Shown in pieces: positions 63,421-64,000 of a stretch of DNA of 64,000 nt. The position numbers and the translations under genes were made by a program. The notes under the pieces were generated by a model. It was not told the origin of the DNA. It saw only the letters and a list, made by a program, of their open reading frames with translations, and did not search any database. The DNA is taken from the NCBI GenBank assembly GCA_030651765.1, contig JAUSBY010000007.1, positions 1-64,000 on the forward strand. The letters are read 5' to 3'. Source of the stretch: Coriobacteriia bacterium (lineage in GTDB: Bacteria > Actinomycetota > Coriobacteriia > Anaerosomatales > Anaerosomataceae). Numbering within the stretch: the first letter of the stretch is position 1; each line of letters opens with the position of its first letter.

Positions 63421-64000
63421 GTGGACCTCAACCGCATCATCAGGGGCCTCGTCATCGCCGCAGTAGCGAGCGTACTGCTCTACGTGGTGCTCGCGCTGCT
63501 CGCGGACGGCGCCGCCACGCTGGCGGCCATCCGCCTCTTCCCGCCGGGGCTGTTCGTCCTCATGATGGCGTTCGCGGCCTTCGGCTTCACGCTGCGCGCG
63601 CTCAGGTGGGGCTGGCTCATGCGGCGCTCGGGCACGCCGGTCTCCAACGCCGACGCGCTGTATCTCCACTTCACCGGTCAGGCCATGAGCGTCACGCCCG
63701 GCCGGGTGGGCGAGGTCGTCAAACCCTGGCTGTCGCGCGAGGTCACGGGCATGCCGATGTCGACAGGCGTCGCGCTGCTGTTCACCGAGCGGGTCGCTGA
63801 TCTCATCGGCGTGTGTGTCCTCTCGCTCGTGGGCCTCACGGTGCTCGGAGCAGGCGGGCTGTGGCTCGTCATCGGGCTTGCTGTCGTGATCGCCGCGACC
63901 GCGCTCGTTGCCTGGCCCCGGTTCCACGCGCTCGTGCTTCGGCTGCTCGACCGCTTCGCGCTCACCGCTCGCTTCACCGGGCCGGTACGCTCGGCCTTCA
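63421..64000 (+). CDS. UPF0104/AglD-like lysylphosphatidylglycerol-synthase-type membrane protein (3' truncated by window)
   Basis: The frame runs from GTG 63421 to the window edge (193 codons visible). Several membrane helices are seen (IIRGLVIAAVASVLLYVVLA, LFVLMMAFAAFGFTLRALRW and others). The family signature is HFTGQAMSVTPGRVGEVVKP followed by WLSREVTG. Members are flippase-like or act with polyprenyl-phosphate glycosyltransferases. It follows leuD by 50 bases and may belong with the glycan genes by function. The end is missing, so full length is unknown. Confidence 0.85.
   Translation, partial: MDLNRIIRGLVIAAVASVLLYVVLALLADGAATLAAIRLFPPGLFVLMMAFAAFGFTLRALRWGWLMRRSGTPVSNADALYLHFTGQAMSVTPGRVGEVVKPWLSREVTGMPMSTGVALLFTERVADLIGVCVLSLVGLTVLGAGGLWLVIGLAVVIAATALVAWPRFHALVLRLLDRFALTARFTGPVRSAF

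Overview
The window is GC-rich, densely coded bacterial DNA with many GTG starts and four-base stop/start overlaps. A T-box-like leader, a COG2403-type GTPase, an RHH/PIN module, an RHS protein and many multihaem c-type cytochromes together suggest a deep-branching anaerobic actinobacterium (Coriobacteriia-like). That placement is inference; there is no rRNA gene in the window and no tRNA was recognised.

Layout. 1-3004 is the 3' end of an RHS/YD-repeat protein followed by small membrane proteins, one apparently frameshifted. 3128-8727 holds a TetR regulator with a perfect 36-bp palindrome upstream, an MMPL/RND exporter, a secreted heptad-repeat partner and a DegV protein. 8733-13933 holds a COG2403 GTPase, a small secreted protein, a NYN-domain protein, a glycosyltransferase, a ferredoxin and an acetyltransferase. 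14145-18092 pairs a LeuC/LeuD-type hydro-lyase with an isocitrate-dehydrogenase-type enzyme. 18429-19475 is a multihaem cytochrome with a CRP-like site upstream, and 19558-20721 is an HDAC-family deacetylase. 20865-28927 is the ilvD-ilvB-ilvN-ilvC operon continuing into a class V aminotransferase and serA, behind a structured leader. 29009-32805 holds a putative leader peptide, leuA, an antitoxin/toxin pair and leuC.

The leu genes are dismembered. A 36-codon leuD 3' remnant lies just after leuC (32824-32931), a GDP-mannose dehydratase remnant follows (33279-33515), and an intact leuD appears only at 62867, about 30 kb away. The intervening segment is a surface-glycan locus: glycosyltransferases, two DegT aminotransferases, a glycosyltransferase-flippase fusion, three O-antigen-ligase-like proteins and a PglF/PglE/PglD/PglC/PglA-like set predicted to make a di-N-acetylbacillosamine-type sugar and load it on undecaprenyl phosphate.

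Inside the glycan locus sits an electron-transfer island (43684-51019): a TPR protein, an NHL beta-propeller, a secreted six-haem cytochrome with an exceptionally strong Shine-Dalgarno sequence and its own terminator, two membrane-anchored twelve-haem cytochromes and a membrane-bound spermidine-synthase-like protein. The layout suggests a membrane-to-surface electron conduit next to the machinery that could glycosylate the surface it crosses. That functional link is a hypothesis. The window ends in a truncated UPF0104/AglD-like membrane protein.
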